Part shown: piece after piece, positions 8,726 through 17,286 of the stretch
How the letters are laid out: each line of letters opens with the position of its first letter
Position numbering within the stretch: the first letter of the stretch is position 1
From: Scandinavium manionii
Lineage (GTDB): Bacteria; Pseudomonadota; Gammaproteobacteria; Enterobacterales; Enterobacteriaceae
Assembly (NCBI RefSeq): GCF_024764775.1
Contig: NZ_JALIGC010000040.1
Location: forward strand, 620,001 to 684,000
DNA: 64,000 bases
Reading direction: 5' to 3'
Translations under genes and position numbers: made by a program
Notes under the pieces: generated by a model
The model's input: the letters and a program-made list of their open reading frames with translations, nothing else
Database searches by the model: none
What the model was told of the DNA's origin: nothing

Positions 8726-9544
8726 TTATGCTCTGGCTGTTTTCAGGCCAAGCGCAGTACTGATATCCATAGCCGTCTGATGTACCAACTCTCCCTGGCT
8801 GGCAAAGCGATCCGGCGTTAAGCGTGAGGCAGGTCCAGAAATAGAGATGGCGGCCACCACGCTGCCTACATCATCGTAAATGGCTGAGGCAATACAGTTC
8901 AGCCCAATAACGTGCTCTTCCTGATCGATGCAGTAGCCCCGCAGACGCGCGCCCTCCAGGTCCTTTTGCAACACCGGCAGGTCGATAAGGGTCGTCGGCG
9001 TAAAGCGCTGCAAACCCGTTTTCAAAATCGCGTCCATCAACGCCTCTTCACCTATCGGATAGAGCAACGCTTTCCCCGCACCGGATGCGTGAAGCGGCAG
9101 ACGGCTGCCCAGCGGGGCACACATTCTGACCATCGCCTTACACTCCTGCTGCCCTATCAACACCGCTTCGTTACCGTTGCGGATAGCCACGTTCACCGTT
9201 TCCCCTGACATCAGCATCAGACGGCGCATAAACGGCCCGGCGACCGACAGGACGTCACGGTTGTGGATGTAGGCCGTGCCGACGTTAAACACGCCCAGCC
9301 CGATATGCCACCAGCCTAACTGATTGTCCTGGTAGACAAAATCTGCGTTTTCCAGCACCTTCAGTAAGCGAAAGGCGGTGGTCAGAGGCAAGTCGAGATT
9401 CACCGAAATATCGCTAACTGAAGAACTGCCGCCGCTTTTGGCCAGATACTGCATAATCGCGATGCCTCGCTCCAGGGCCTGCGCCCCTTTTTGCGCGGTC
9501 GGTTCTGCCAGGCCTGGCCTGCCGCGCCGTCGTACTTCTGTCAT
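8726..9544 (-). CDS. allR: IclR-family repressor AllR
   Basis: Represses the allantoin and glyoxylate genes and is released by glyoxylate. The 272 residues have a short basic N-terminus, a winged helix domain (about residues 22-85; SDISVNLDLPLTTAFRLLKVLE is the recognition region) and a C-terminal IclR effector domain (about 100-265; SGAGKALLYPIGEE and a cysteine in LRGYCIDQEEHVIGLNCIA). It lies between gcl and allA as in E. coli, with its own terminator. Two matching operator boxes in the neighbourhood are its probable targets. Confidence 0.95.
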   Translation of the reverse strand: MTEVRRRGRPGLAEPTAQKGAQALERGIAIMQYLAKSGGSSSVSDISVNLDLPLTTAFRLLKVLENADFVYQDNQLGWWHIGLGVFNVGTAYIHNRDVLSVAGPFMRRLMLMSGETVNVAIRNGNEAVLIGQQECKAMVRMCAPLGSRLPLHASGAGKALLYPIGEEALMDAILKTGLQRFTPTTLIDLPVLQKDLEGARLRGYCIDQEEHVIGLNCIASAIYDDVGSVVAAISISGPASRLTPDRFASQGELVHQTAMDISTALGLKTARA

Positions 9545-9625
9545 TTTTTCCGTCTTCTCCGCCAGCCTACGTTAAGCATAAGTTCGATATCTTATGCAAG
9601 ATAACCAGCAGCGTCACGGGATACC

Positions 9626-10108
9626 TCAACAAATTACCAGCTCGTGCGACGGGACAGAAACCACGTCGCAGTTATCATTCCCACCGCGATCGATGGTCAG
9701 AAATTGGGTTTCTTTTTGCCAGGCAAACAGTGGGTGATGCCAGACGTTACGGTGATAATTTACCCCCTGCTGCCCGTTAGTGATAAACGCGCGCAACGTC
9801 GTTAAATCAACGTCATCGCCCCCCAGCGCCACGACAATGACAAAGGGTTCGCCGTGCAGAGGCACAAACGCTTGTGTGCCAAGCGGATGGCGCTCCAGCT
9901 CCGTGACGATGATGGGAAGCGCGACAGGCTGCGCCTGATTAATGCTGATAAGCGTTCTGTCCTGCTCAAGGATCTCGACGTGTGCCAGATCGTGAAAGCG
10001 CTGCACCTGCCCGTTATTGATAAAGAAAAAATCCTGGCCTTCGGTTTCAATCACGTCACCATACTCTGCAAACGCCGCACGACTGAGCGGTTTTACCTCA
10101 AGTTTCAT
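9626..10108 (-). CDS. allA: Ureidoglycolate lyase AllA
   Basis: Splits ureidoglycolate into glyoxylate and urea, feeding Gcl. The 160 residues equal the E. coli enzyme and show the cupin-like family signature with HRNVWHHPLFAW near residues 119-130. The ATG at 10106-10108 starts MKLEVKPLSRAAFAEYGDVI, the normal N-terminus. Transcription is divergent from allS, and the AllR box at 10201-10217 lies about 93 bp upstream. The gap also serves allS. Confidence 0.95.
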   Translation of the reverse strand: MKLEVKPLSRAAFAEYGDVIETEGQDFFFINNGQVQRFHDLAHVEILEQDRTLISINQAQPVALPIIVTELERHPLGTQAFVPLHGEPFVIVVALGGDDVDLTTLRAFITNGQQGVNYHRNVWHHPLFAWQKETQFLTIDRGGNDNCDVVSVPSHELVIC

Positions 10109-10200
10109 CTCGTTTTCCCTTGTGTTCCCGATCCCTTTCGGCTCTGAACTTCTCTCTGCGGCTAATCTAGAACCTTCTCAAATTAACAGCAACCTAAAAG

Positions 10201-10217
10201 TTGGAATATTTTTCCAA
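10201..10217. promoter_or_regulatory. AllR operator in the allA-allS gap
   Basis: TTGGAATATTTTTCCAA is identical, on the opposite strand, to the box upstream of gcl. It lies between the divergent allA and allS genes, about 93 bp from each start, where AllR is known to bind in E. coli. One bound repressor could affect both directions. Confidence 0.85.
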
Positions 10218-10294
10218 AACAAGACAAAGACCACAATTCATAAATGGTGATTATGAGAAAATACTTATAAATCAGCTCACTATTGGAATGTAAT

Positions 10295-11209
10295 ATGTTT
10301 GATATTGAAACGCTGCGCACCTTTCTGTGCATTGCTGAAACCGGTAGCTTCTCCAGGGCCGCTGAGCGCCTGTGCAAAACCACGGCAACGATCAGCTATC
10401 GAATTAAGTTGCTCGAAGAGAACACCGGCGTCGCCCTCTTCTGCCGGACTACACGCAGTGTTTCGCTGACTCCTGCCGGAGATCACCTACTGGCTCAGGC
10501 ACGAGAGTGGCTGGGCTGGATAGACGGCATGTCCGGTGAACTCCGGCAAATTAACGACGGCATTGAGCGCCAGGTGAATATCGTGGTCAATAATCTGATG
10601 TACAGCCCGCTTGCCGTCTCGCAGCTGCTGGCGTGGCTGGTCGGGCGTTATCCCTTTACCCAGTTTCATTTTTCTCGCCAGATTTACATGGGCGTCTGGG
10701 ACACGCTGCTGCACGATGATTTTTCACTGGCGATTGGCGTGACCGGCACTGAAGCCCTGTCGGATACCATCGCCGTTGAACCCCTCGGCGAGGTTAAGTG
10801 GCTGTTTGTGATGTCTCCCACTCACCCACTTAACCAGTCCGAAGCCCCGCTCACCGAGGCCCTGCTCCGCCGCTATCCAGCGGTCAACATTGCCGACAGC
10901 GCGCGTCGGTTGACCAAACGAGTGGCCTGGCGGTTGCCAGGGCAAAAAGAAATTCTGGTGCCCGATATCGAGACGAAAGTAGCCGCGCATATTGCGGGGG
11001 TGGGGATCGGTTTTTTACCGTTACCGCTTTGCCAGCCGCTAATCGCACAAGGCCAGCTGGTTAGCCGGGCTATTCCTGCCATGAGAGCCGCCTCGCCACT
11101 GAGCCTTGCCTGGCATACCGCCCACAGCGGCAAAGTTGTTGAGGATATCGTTGGCCTGTTTCAACAGCGGCGGCCAGAAATCCGTGGGTTTATGACACCT
11201 TTTTGCTAA
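10295..11209 (+). CDS. allS: LysR-family activator AllS
   Basis: Activator of the anaerobic allantoin genes (the allD-side operon in E. coli, outside this window). The 304 residues hold a LysR winged helix domain (about residues 1-60, with FSRAAERLCKTTATISYRI) and a periplasmic-binding-like effector domain. The ATG at 10295 gives MFDIETLRTF, the E. coli N-terminus; an upstream TTG at 10283 is in frame but less likely. It diverges from allA. The protein ends a few residues before the usual length of 308. Confidence 0.94.
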   Translation: MFDIETLRTFLCIAETGSFSRAAERLCKTTATISYRIKLLEENTGVALFCRTTRSVSLTPAGDHLLAQAREWLGWIDGMSGELRQINDGIERQVNIVVNNLMYSPLAVSQLLAWLVGRYPFTQFHFSRQIYMGVWDTLLHDDFSLAIGVTGTEALSDTIAVEPLGEVKWLFVMSPTHPLNQSEAPLTEALLRRYPAVNIADSARRLTKRVAWRLPGQKEILVPDIETKVAAHIAGVGIGFLPLPLCQPLIAQGQLVSRAIPAMRAASPLSLAWHTAHSGKVVEDIVGLFQQRRPEIRGFMTPFC

Positions 11210-11285
11210 ACGAATGGCGAATATCAAGCTATCCCCCCTCACGTGGCGTAAAATGCCGGGGTGTATCGCTCCAGAGTCTTTAACC

Positions 11286-12368
11286 ATGCCACATACCACC
11301 CGACCCGCAGTTAACTTCCGACAAATTCTCGCAGGCAACACGCCCATCATCGATGTGCGCGCCCCGATAGAGTTTCAACAAGGGGCAATGCCAACGGGTA
11401 TTAATCTCCCGCTGATGAATGACGACGAACGCGCCGCTGTTGGGACCTGCTACAAACGCCACGGGGCAGATGCCGCGCTGAAACTCGGCCACGCACTGGT
11501 CGCCGGGGAAAAGCGCCAACAACGTTTAGACACTTGGGTCGACGTGATTCGCCGCCACCCGGATGCCCTGCTGTGCTGCGCGCGTGGCGGTCAGCGATCG
11601 CACATTACCCAGCACTGGCTGCGCGAGGCCGGTGTGGATGTACCGCTGATCGCCGGCGGCTATAAATCCTTGCGTCAGACCGCCATCACCGTGACCGCAG
11701 ATTATGTCGAGCGGCCAATGGTGCTGATTGGCGGCTGCACCGGTAACGGGAAAACCCAGTTGGTACAGGCTCTGGCGTCAGGTATCGATCTCGAAGGGCT
11801 CGCCCATCACCGCGGCTCGTCCTTTGGCCGCACGCTTCAGCCGCAGCTTTCACAGGCCAGTTTTGAAAATGAACTGGCCATTGCGCTGTTGCAAAAAGAC
11901 GCAGCGCGCTGGGTTATTGAAGATGAAGGACACATGATTGGGGCTAACCACTTGCCTGAATGCCTGCGCAATCGGATGGCGCAGTCCTCCATTGCGGTGG
12001 TGGAAGATCCGTTTGAGGTCCGGCTGGAGCGCCTTCGGGAAGAGTATTTCACCCGCATGCACCATGATTTTTTGCAGGCGTTTGGCGAAGAGCAAGGCTG
12101 GCAGGAATACAGCGACTATCTGCATCAGGGCCTGTTCGCCATCCGCCGCCGTTTAGGATTGCAACGTTTTGCCGAACTGACGGCAAGCCTCGACGAAGCG
12201 CTGCTTCAGCAGCAACGCGGCGCATCCACCGAGGTGCATTTCAGCTGGCTTAAACCGTTGTTGGTGGAATATTACGATCCGATGTATCGTTATCAGCTCA
12301 GTAAAAAAGCGGGAATGATTGTGTTCCGAGGTAGCTTTGAGGACGTTGCCGCCTGGCTGGCGGCATAA
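11286..12368 (+). CDS. selU: tRNA 2-selenouridine/geranyl-2-thiouridine synthase SelU (MnmH)
   Basis: Replaces sulfur by selenium, via a geranylated intermediate, at the wobble 2-thiouridine of certain tRNAs. The N-terminal rhodanese domain has the catalytic cysteine C97 in CCARGGQRS, and a Walker A motif GGCTGNGKT lies at residues 149-157. The ATG at 11286 is chosen because MPHTTRPAVNFRQIL aligns with the family N-terminus and gives 360 residues; an in-frame ATG at 11214 would add unconserved sequence. It follows allS on the same strand. rhsD, which is next to it in E. coli K-12, is absent here. Confidence 0.94.
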   Translation: MPHTTRPAVNFRQILAGNTPIIDVRAPIEFQQGAMPTGINLPLMNDDERAAVGTCYKRHGADAALKLGHALVAGEKRQQRLDTWVDVIRRHPDALLCCARGGQRSHITQHWLREAGVDVPLIAGGYKSLRQTAITVTADYVERPMVLIGGCTGNGKTQLVQALASGIDLEGLAHHRGSSFGRTLQPQLSQASFENELAIALLQKDAARWVIEDEGHMIGANHLPECLRNRMAQSSIAVVEDPFEVRLERLREEYFTRMHHDFLQAFGEEQGWQEYSDYLHQGLFAIRRRLGLQRFAELTASLDEALLQQQRGASTEVHFSWLKPLLVEYYDPMYRYQLSKKAGMIVFRGSFEDVAAWLAA

Positions 12369-12379
12369 CGCATTTTCCC

Positions 12380-12435
12380 GGTGGCAACGCTCGCTTGGGC
12401 CTACAAACCGGTAGGCCCGTGCGAGCGTCGCCACC
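12380..12435. repeat. Long inverted repeat between convergent selU and ybbP (REP-like/bidirectional terminator)
   Basis: GGTGGCAACGCTCGC followed by GGGCCTAC pairs with GTAGGCCC and GCGAGCGTCGCCACC across a 6-base loop, giving a stem of about 24 bp with two small mismatches. GTAGGCCC ends are typical of enterobacterial REP units. It lies between the 3' ends of two convergent genes and could end or stabilise both transcripts. Confidence 0.65.
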
Positions 12436-12443
12436 CGACGGAG

Positions 12444-14858
12444 TTACACGTTGAACTGACGGAACAGCGCTTTTCCTTTCAGCAGGCGCAATCCTAACCA
12501 GCCGCCGCACAGAGAGAGCATTACCCCGCCACTTAGCGGCAGCGTGACCCAAAGTCGCCAGTCAGGCTCCCACGGAAAATCGAAGACTTTCGTCTGCAAC
12601 ACCGCCAGCGCGGTTTCTGCGCCAATAGCCGCCACCATCCCGGATACGAGCCCCAATAAGGCAAACTCAGCCCACAATGTGGTGCGCAGCAATGATTTTC
12701 CTGCGCCCAGCGTGCGCCAGACCACCAACTCCTGATGACGCTGTCGCATCCCTACCTGAACCTGCGCTAACAGCAGCAGCACGCCGCAGGCGGTCACCAG
12801 CACCACCATCACTTCCAGCGCCCGACTGACCTGCTCCAGCACCTGCCCGACCTGCTTGAGAATAGCGCCGATGTCCAGCAGACTGACGGTCGGAAATTCA
12901 CGATTTAGCTGAGTCAGCAGCGCGTTGCCATTATCCCAGCGGAAACTGGTGAGCCAGCTTTGCGGCTGCCCGTCCAGCGCCCCGGTCGGGAAAATAAAGA
13001 AGAAGTTTGGTCGCAGGCTTTCCCAGTCAACTTTGCGCAGGCTGGTGACTTTCGCGCTGAACGCCTGGGTATCACCAGTAAAGGTCACGTTGTCGCCGAG
13101 CCCAATGTTCAGACGCTTCGCCAGGCCTTCCTCAATCGACACTTCCCCCACTTTCGGCGGCCAGCTGCCATCGGTTACCGCATTGTGTTCCAGCGGCTGG
13201 CTTTGCCAGGTCAAATTTAGCTCGCGGTTTAACGCTTCGTCTTTATTGCCGTCCGTCGTCTGACCGTTAATGTCCGTCAGACGCGCACGCACGATCGGGT
13301 AAAACGCCGACGGAATCACCTGATGTTCGGCCAGGAAGGCCTTCATCGGCCCGACCTGCTCTGGCGCAATATTGATCAGGAAGTAGTTCGGGCTTTCAGG
13401 CGGAAGCTGTTGCTGCCAGCGGTCAAGTAAATCGCCGCGCAGCACCATCAGCAACGCCAGCAGCATGAAGGAGAGCGAGAACGCCGCCAGTTGGCTGAGC
13501 GTGGACCACGGCTGACGTAACAAGCGGCTTACTGCCAGACGCAGCGCCAGCGATTTCAACGTTACGCGCCGGAGCATGTTCAGGAGAACCCAGCCCACCA
13601 GCCCGCAGAGCACGGCCAGCACGACTGCGCCCGCCAGCACCGACCACAGTAGCATTGAACCGCCCATCAGCCAGGCCAGCAGTAGCACAACCACTACCAA
13701 CATCACCGGAATGTAGAATTTCAGCGGCCAGACGTTCGCCACCGCATCACGACGCAATACGCGCAGCGGCTGGGTCGCCAGCAGCAGACGCCACGGTCGC
13801 ATTCCCACCAGCAGTGAAATCACCACCATCGCCCCAATGGCCCACAACCACGGCCAGAGGCTGGCGGGTGGCAACGCGGCAGGCAACACGGGTTTGAGTA
13901 GCACCATCAGCACGCGTTCAAACAGCATCCCCATTGCGCCACCGGTGACCAGCGACAGCAGCAAGAGCATCGCCCACTGACCGAGGATCAGCTTGCGCAG
14001 CTGCGCCCGCCCTGCCCCCAGCGTTTTAAGCACCGCCACCAGATCGTAGCGGCTACGGCAATAATGTCCCATCGCCACCGCTACCGCAGCGACCGCCAGC
14101 AGCAGTGTCAGCAGCGCCGACAACAGTAAAAACTGCTGCGAGCGCTCAAGAGATTTGCCGAGTGCACCTTCATCCTGCTCGAGGCCAATCCAGCGCTGAT
14201 CGGGCTTCAGCTGCGGCAACAACCATTTCTCGTAGGCTTCAATCTGCTGCGGCGTGCCACCAAATTTGTAACGCCAGCTGACACGACTCCCTGGCTGTAC
14301 AGCTCCGGTTTTTGCCACGTCGGCGATGTTCATCATCAGGCGCGGTGCCATCTGGAACGGGTTGAAGCCGGAATCCGGCTCCTGCACGACTTCGCCGGCA
14401 ATACGCAGCGTCGCATCGCCGACGTCGATTGTGTCCCCCGTTTTCAGGTTCAGCAGAGCCATCAACCGGGGGGCTAACAGTACGCTACCCACCTGCGGCT
14501 TGAGGCCCGGCGGTTGGGTGTCCAGTTGGCCATACATCGGATAAACGTCATCCACCGCTTTCACACTCGCCAGCTGCGGGGTATCACCCGCGAAGGTCAT
14601 AGTGGCAAAACTGAGCTGCTCACCGACCTGTAGCCCCAATTCGCGGGCTTTATTCAGCCATTCCTCCGGCGCGGTGCGCGCGGTGCGCAGCGTTCTGTCA
14701 CCCGCCATAAATTCGCGGCTCTGCTGACTCAGCCCTTTGTCCATGCGGTCACTGATATTACCGAGCGCCAGCACACAGGCCACCGCCAGGCTCAGTGCCA
14801 GCCAGACAATCAGCAGTGACGGCGAACGCCATTCGCGCCAGAACCAACGGGCAATCAT
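12444..14858 (-). CDS. ybbP: ABC transporter permease YbbP (FtsX-like, MacB/LolE class)
   Basis: An 804-residue inner-membrane permease, the same length as E. coli YbbP. The N-terminal membrane helix (about residues 15-37) is followed by a periplasmic domain, a block of helices with an FtsX domain near residues 245-360, a second periplasmic domain and a C-terminal FtsX domain near 680-795. The start codon overlaps the ybbA stop by 4 bp (ATGA), so the two are translated together and form one transporter with YbbA as ATPase. The substrate is not known from sequence; mechanotransmission-type ABC systems often act on lipids, lipoproteins or secreted factors. Confidence 0.93.
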   Translation of the reverse strand: MIARWFWREWRSPSLLIVWLALSLAVACVLALGNISDRMDKGLSQQSREFMAGDRTLRTARTAPEEWLNKARELGLQVGEQLSFATMTFAGDTPQLASVKAVDDVYPMYGQLDTQPPGLKPQVGSVLLAPRLMALLNLKTGDTIDVGDATLRIAGEVVQEPDSGFNPFQMAPRLMMNIADVAKTGAVQPGSRVSWRYKFGGTPQQIEAYEKWLLPQLKPDQRWIGLEQDEGALGKSLERSQQFLLLSALLTLLLAVAAVAVAMGHYCRSRYDLVAVLKTLGAGRAQLRKLILGQWAMLLLLSLVTGGAMGMLFERVLMVLLKPVLPAALPPASLWPWLWAIGAMVVISLLVGMRPWRLLLATQPLRVLRRDAVANVWPLKFYIPVMLVVVVLLLAWLMGGSMLLWSVLAGAVVLAVLCGLVGWVLLNMLRRVTLKSLALRLAVSRLLRQPWSTLSQLAAFSLSFMLLALLMVLRGDLLDRWQQQLPPESPNYFLINIAPEQVGPMKAFLAEHQVIPSAFYPIVRARLTDINGQTTDGNKDEALNRELNLTWQSQPLEHNAVTDGSWPPKVGEVSIEEGLAKRLNIGLGDNVTFTGDTQAFSAKVTSLRKVDWESLRPNFFFIFPTGALDGQPQSWLTSFRWDNGNALLTQLNREFPTVSLLDIGAILKQVGQVLEQVSRALEVMVVLVTACGVLLLLAQVQVGMRQRHQELVVWRTLGAGKSLLRTTLWAEFALLGLVSGMVAAIGAETALAVLQTKVFDFPWEPDWRLWVTLPLSGGVMLSLCGGWLGLRLLKGKALFRQFNV

Positions 14859-15535
14859 GATTCCTCCTGCAGCTGACCGTTCACCAGCCGCAGGCGTCGA
14901 TCACAGCGCGCCGCCAGCGCCGGATCGTGCGTCACCAGCACCAGCGTGGTGCCATGCTCCTGATTGAGGGAAAACAGCAAATCGGCAATGCGATCGCCAG
15001 TTTGCCGGTCAAGATTGCCTGTGGGTTCATCGGCGAACAGCAAGTCTGGCCGACCGTTAAACGCGCGGGCCAGCGCCACACGCTGTTGTTCACCGCCGGA
15101 AAGCTGTGCCGGAAGATGATGCAGACGTTTGCCGAGCCCTAATTGCTCCAGAAGCGCCTTCGCGTGGCTGCGCCCCTGACTGTCGGTTTCACCGCGCAGC
15201 AGGGCCGGGAGTTCGACGTTCTCCAGCGCGTTGAGCGTCGGGATCAGCATGAAAGATTGAAACACAAAGCCCACATGACGGGCACGTAGCCCGGCGCGCG
15301 CCTCTTCGTCCATCGCGTGCAGAGGTTGCCCAATCAGATTCACTTCCCCGCTGCTGCCGTCGTCCAGCCCGGCGAGGATCGCCAGCAGCGTCGACTTACC
15401 GGAACCGGATTCCCCCACTAATGCAATGCTCTGGCCTCGTTTGACAACCAGCTCAACTCCGGTGAGGATGGATAGCTCCTGCTCCCCCTGACCGACGGAT
15501 TTCTTAAGATGATGAACTTCAAGTATGTTTTCCAT
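14855..15535 (-). CDS. ybbA: ABC transporter ATPase YbbA with a new start codon supplied by the adjacent element
   Basis: ATP-binding subunit partnered with YbbP. Walker A is GESGSGKST (about residues 40-48), the signature LSGGEQQR and Walker B LLFADEPTG follow, and length (226) is normal less two residues. The N-terminus reads MENILEVHH, where E. coli-type YbbA has MPAENIVEVHH. The stretch GGAAAACATACTTGA is the right-hand edge of native DNA; the AT before it, which completes the ATG, belongs to the integrated element. The gene thus keeps its frame but has lost Pro and Ala and its original promoter and ribosome binding site. The sequence upstream is AT-rich element DNA that may supply a promoter; only a weak purine-rich site (GAGATAAG) is seen. 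Confidence 0.92.
   Translation of the reverse strand: MENILEVHHLKKSVGQGEQELSILTGVELVVKRGQSIALVGESGSGKSTLLAILAGLDDGSSGEVNLIGQPLHAMDEEARAGLRARHVGFVFQSFMLIPTLNALENVELPALLRGETDSQGRSHAKALLEQLGLGKRLHHLPAQLSGGEQQRVALARAFNGRPDLLFADEPTGNLDRQTGDRIADLLFSLNQEHGTTLVLVTHDPALAARCDRRLRLVNGQLQEES
15519..15533 (+). repeat. Attachment site copy at the ybbA end (att core, 15 bp)
   Basis: TCAAGTATGTTTTCC, repeated in the same orientation at 32025-32039. Bases to the left (ATGATGAACT at 15509-15518) are the native tesA start, now stranded inside ybbA; bases to the right are element DNA. Confidence 0.93.
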
Positions 15536-15619
15536 ATCAAACTTATCTCATTGTTTTATAGATAAAAAATATAAAATAAGACCATCAAGGCAACACTAGA
15601 GGGATACCCCATAATAATA

Positions 15620-16531
15620 TCAAGCTCGCTTCAGTATCACCCGACGCGGCTGCTCTGGCATTCTTCCGCACAAAAGGCCACCAGCAAGGGACACAACGAA
15701 ATCATCAACGTAATTATCCAGCCCATACCACAGGCTTTGCTGCGCTATGCCGTGGTGGGGCTGATAAATATCCAGCATATCAAGCGGGGAAGCATCATCA
15801 GGAATCTCGCCACCCGGATAAACCTCAGCAAAATCATCTGGGTCAGTATATCGCCAGTATTCTTCATGAGTAATGCCGGAGCAGGCAAACGTCAGCACGT
15901 TCGCCACGCAGGCCGTGTTTACCAGTGAAGTTACTTCCCGGATGATTATCCCCGCAATCATAGGCGGGAGCTGCTCAGTATCGATATCGTTAACAATGGT
16001 TGTGGCGTAGAGCCGGTAGCGGTCATCGGTAGCGCAGTAACGATATTTCTCGATAAAGTTAGCAATCAGGCACAGAGAATCAGAAAGTTCCCTCCTGTCC
16101 TTCTCTGCACTTCTCCGAAAGGGGATCGCCATTAAGTCGGTGAGGATCTTCAGATAGTATGAATTGAGGCCACAGAATCGCGCGGGAAGCGCTTCTACAG
16201 CGTTTTTGATGTATGCCTCGTATTTCTTCTTGCCACTAGCCTTAAGGGTGTTGCGCGCCGCTATGAGATGCTCCCTGACGAACCCCAACCCGCGAAGATA
16301 TTCGGTAAGCAATTCCGATGGGCGGGAATCACAAAACCCTCTGATGTCATGGGCACGCATACCCAGAGCACTGGAAGGTGACGGGTCAAACTCCACAGGT
16401 TCAGAAAACACTCGCGATTCTTCCTGCTGGGCGCGGAATTGTTGCATTGAGGCGGAGAGACGCTGAACAGAAGCGGATGCTCCTATAGAAAGCGTTGTAT
16501 TGTTCATGTCCGCGGGATTGCTGCTCGGCAT
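15620..16531 (-). CDS. Unknown protein encoded with the serine recombinase
   Basis: I do not recognise this 303-residue protein. The start at 16531 (MPSSNPADMNNTT) has a good AGAGGA site 7 bp upstream and sits 31 bp after the recombinase stop, so the two are probably co-transcribed. The first 60 residues are rich in Ser, Gln, Ala and Pro and look disordered. The rest appears mostly helical and soluble with several cysteines (about ten), a KASGKKKYEAYI basic patch and an acidic stretch near residues 240-260 (YTDPDDFAEVYPGGEIPDD). No signal peptide or membrane segment is apparent. A disordered N-terminus plus folded domain is seen in secreted effectors, but nothing here proves that. It is the element gene closest to the ybbA end. 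Confidence 0.75.
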   Translation of the reverse strand: MPSSNPADMNNTTLSIGASASVQRLSASMQQFRAQQEESRVFSEPVEFDPSPSSALGMRAHDIRGFCDSRPSELLTEYLRGLGFVREHLIAARNTLKASGKKKYEAYIKNAVEALPARFCGLNSYYLKILTDLMAIPFRRSAEKDRRELSDSLCLIANFIEKYRYCATDDRYRLYATTIVNDIDTEQLPPMIAGIIIREVTSLVNTACVANVLTFACSGITHEEYWRYTDPDDFAEVYPGGEIPDDASPLDMLDIYQPHHGIAQQSLWYGLDNYVDDFVVSLAGGLLCGRMPEQPRRVILKRA

Positions 16532-16562
16532 GGTAGGTCCTCTGGCGGTGACGGAAAGATAT

Positions 16563-17135
16563 TCACTTTTTAAAGCGATAGATCGTTGTTTTCCCGGCCT
16601 TGATGCCTTTCCCTGCCAGCTCAGAAACAATCTGCGAGTAACTCAGGCCGCTATCCCACAGGGATGCGATAAACTCGCCATGCTCAAACTGAGGGCGACC
16701 GCAATGGACACCCTCAGCCTTTGCGCGGGAGATACCAGCATCACGGCGTTCGGCAATCAGACTTTTTTCCATCTCAGCAAAACCCGCCATCATATGAAGC
16801 ATCATCTTCCCTGCTGGAGTGCTGAGGTCGAATCCCTCGCGGAGGCTGACTACCTTCACGCCCTTTGAGTCTAGCGCTTTAACTGTCGTCAGAACATCAA
16901 CGGCATCGCGTCCGAGTCGGTCAATAGCAACCACCACGAATACATCACCCTTTCGTGCCATTTTCATGGCTTCATCTAGCGCCGGGCGCTTACTCGCGGG
17001 AACCGCACCACTAATGCCATCATCATAAAATTCAAAATCCCGCTCAACCTGATAGCCCGCGTCCTGAATTTGGCGACGCTGGTTTTCGATTGTTTGATCG
17101 TTCGTTGAAACTCGCAGATATGTGATGAGAGCCAT
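16563..17135 (-). CDS. Serine recombinase (resolvase/invertase family)
   Basis: A 190-residue small serine recombinase. The catalytic serine is S10 in YLRVSTNDQ with R8, and the DRLGR motif at residues 72-76 supplies the active-site arginines; the long E-helix (PAGKMMLHMMAGFAEMEKSLIAERR) and a C-terminal helix-turn-helix (YSQIVSELAGKGIKAGKTTIYR) follow. It resembles Pin/Hin-type invertases of phages. No invertible segment with clear paired crossover sites was found next to it, so it may resolve or invert elsewhere, or act as a regulator. It diverges from the PrtN-family gene across an operator-rich 150-bp gap. Confidence 0.93.
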   Translation of the reverse strand: MALITYLRVSTNDQTIENQRRQIQDAGYQVERDFEFYDDGISGAVPASKRPALDEAMKMARKGDVFVVVAIDRLGRDAVDVLTTVKALDSKGVKVVSLREGFDLSTPAGKMMLHMMAGFAEMEKSLIAERRDAGISRAKAEGVHCGRPQFEHGEFIASLWDSGLSYSQIVSELAGKGIKAGKTTIYRFKK

Positions 17136-17148
17136 AATTTTTCATTTC

Positions 17149-17259
17149 GTTCGTAAAGGTAGTTCGCAAACTGTATAGTTCATAAACAGTAAAATCAATC
17201 TTTACGAACTAATTAATAGTATGGTTTTCTGCTGTTCGTAAAGGAGTTCCTTTACGAAC
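17149..17259. promoter_or_regulatory. Array of GTTCGTAAAGG operator-like boxes between recombinase and prtN-like gene
   Basis: A 26-bp palindrome at 17234-17259 has 12-bp arms GTTCGTAAAGGA and TCCTTTACGAAC around GT. Single arms recur at 17149-17159 (GTTCGTAAAGG) and 17200-17209 (CTTTACGAAC), with related GTTCGCAAAC at 17162-17171 and GTTCATAAAC at 17178-17187. The boxes lie 28-138 bp upstream of the PrtN-family start and within 14-125 bp of the recombinase start. A dimeric regulator probably controls both genes. The regulator is unknown. Confidence 0.7.
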
Positions 17260-17286
17260 TCATTCGATCGAAACTAAGGCGGTGCG

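Noticed and set aside
15519..15533. tRNA gene as integration target
   Set aside because: No tRNA-like cloverleaf occurs at either end; the duplicated core is protein-coding sequence of tesA and ybbA.
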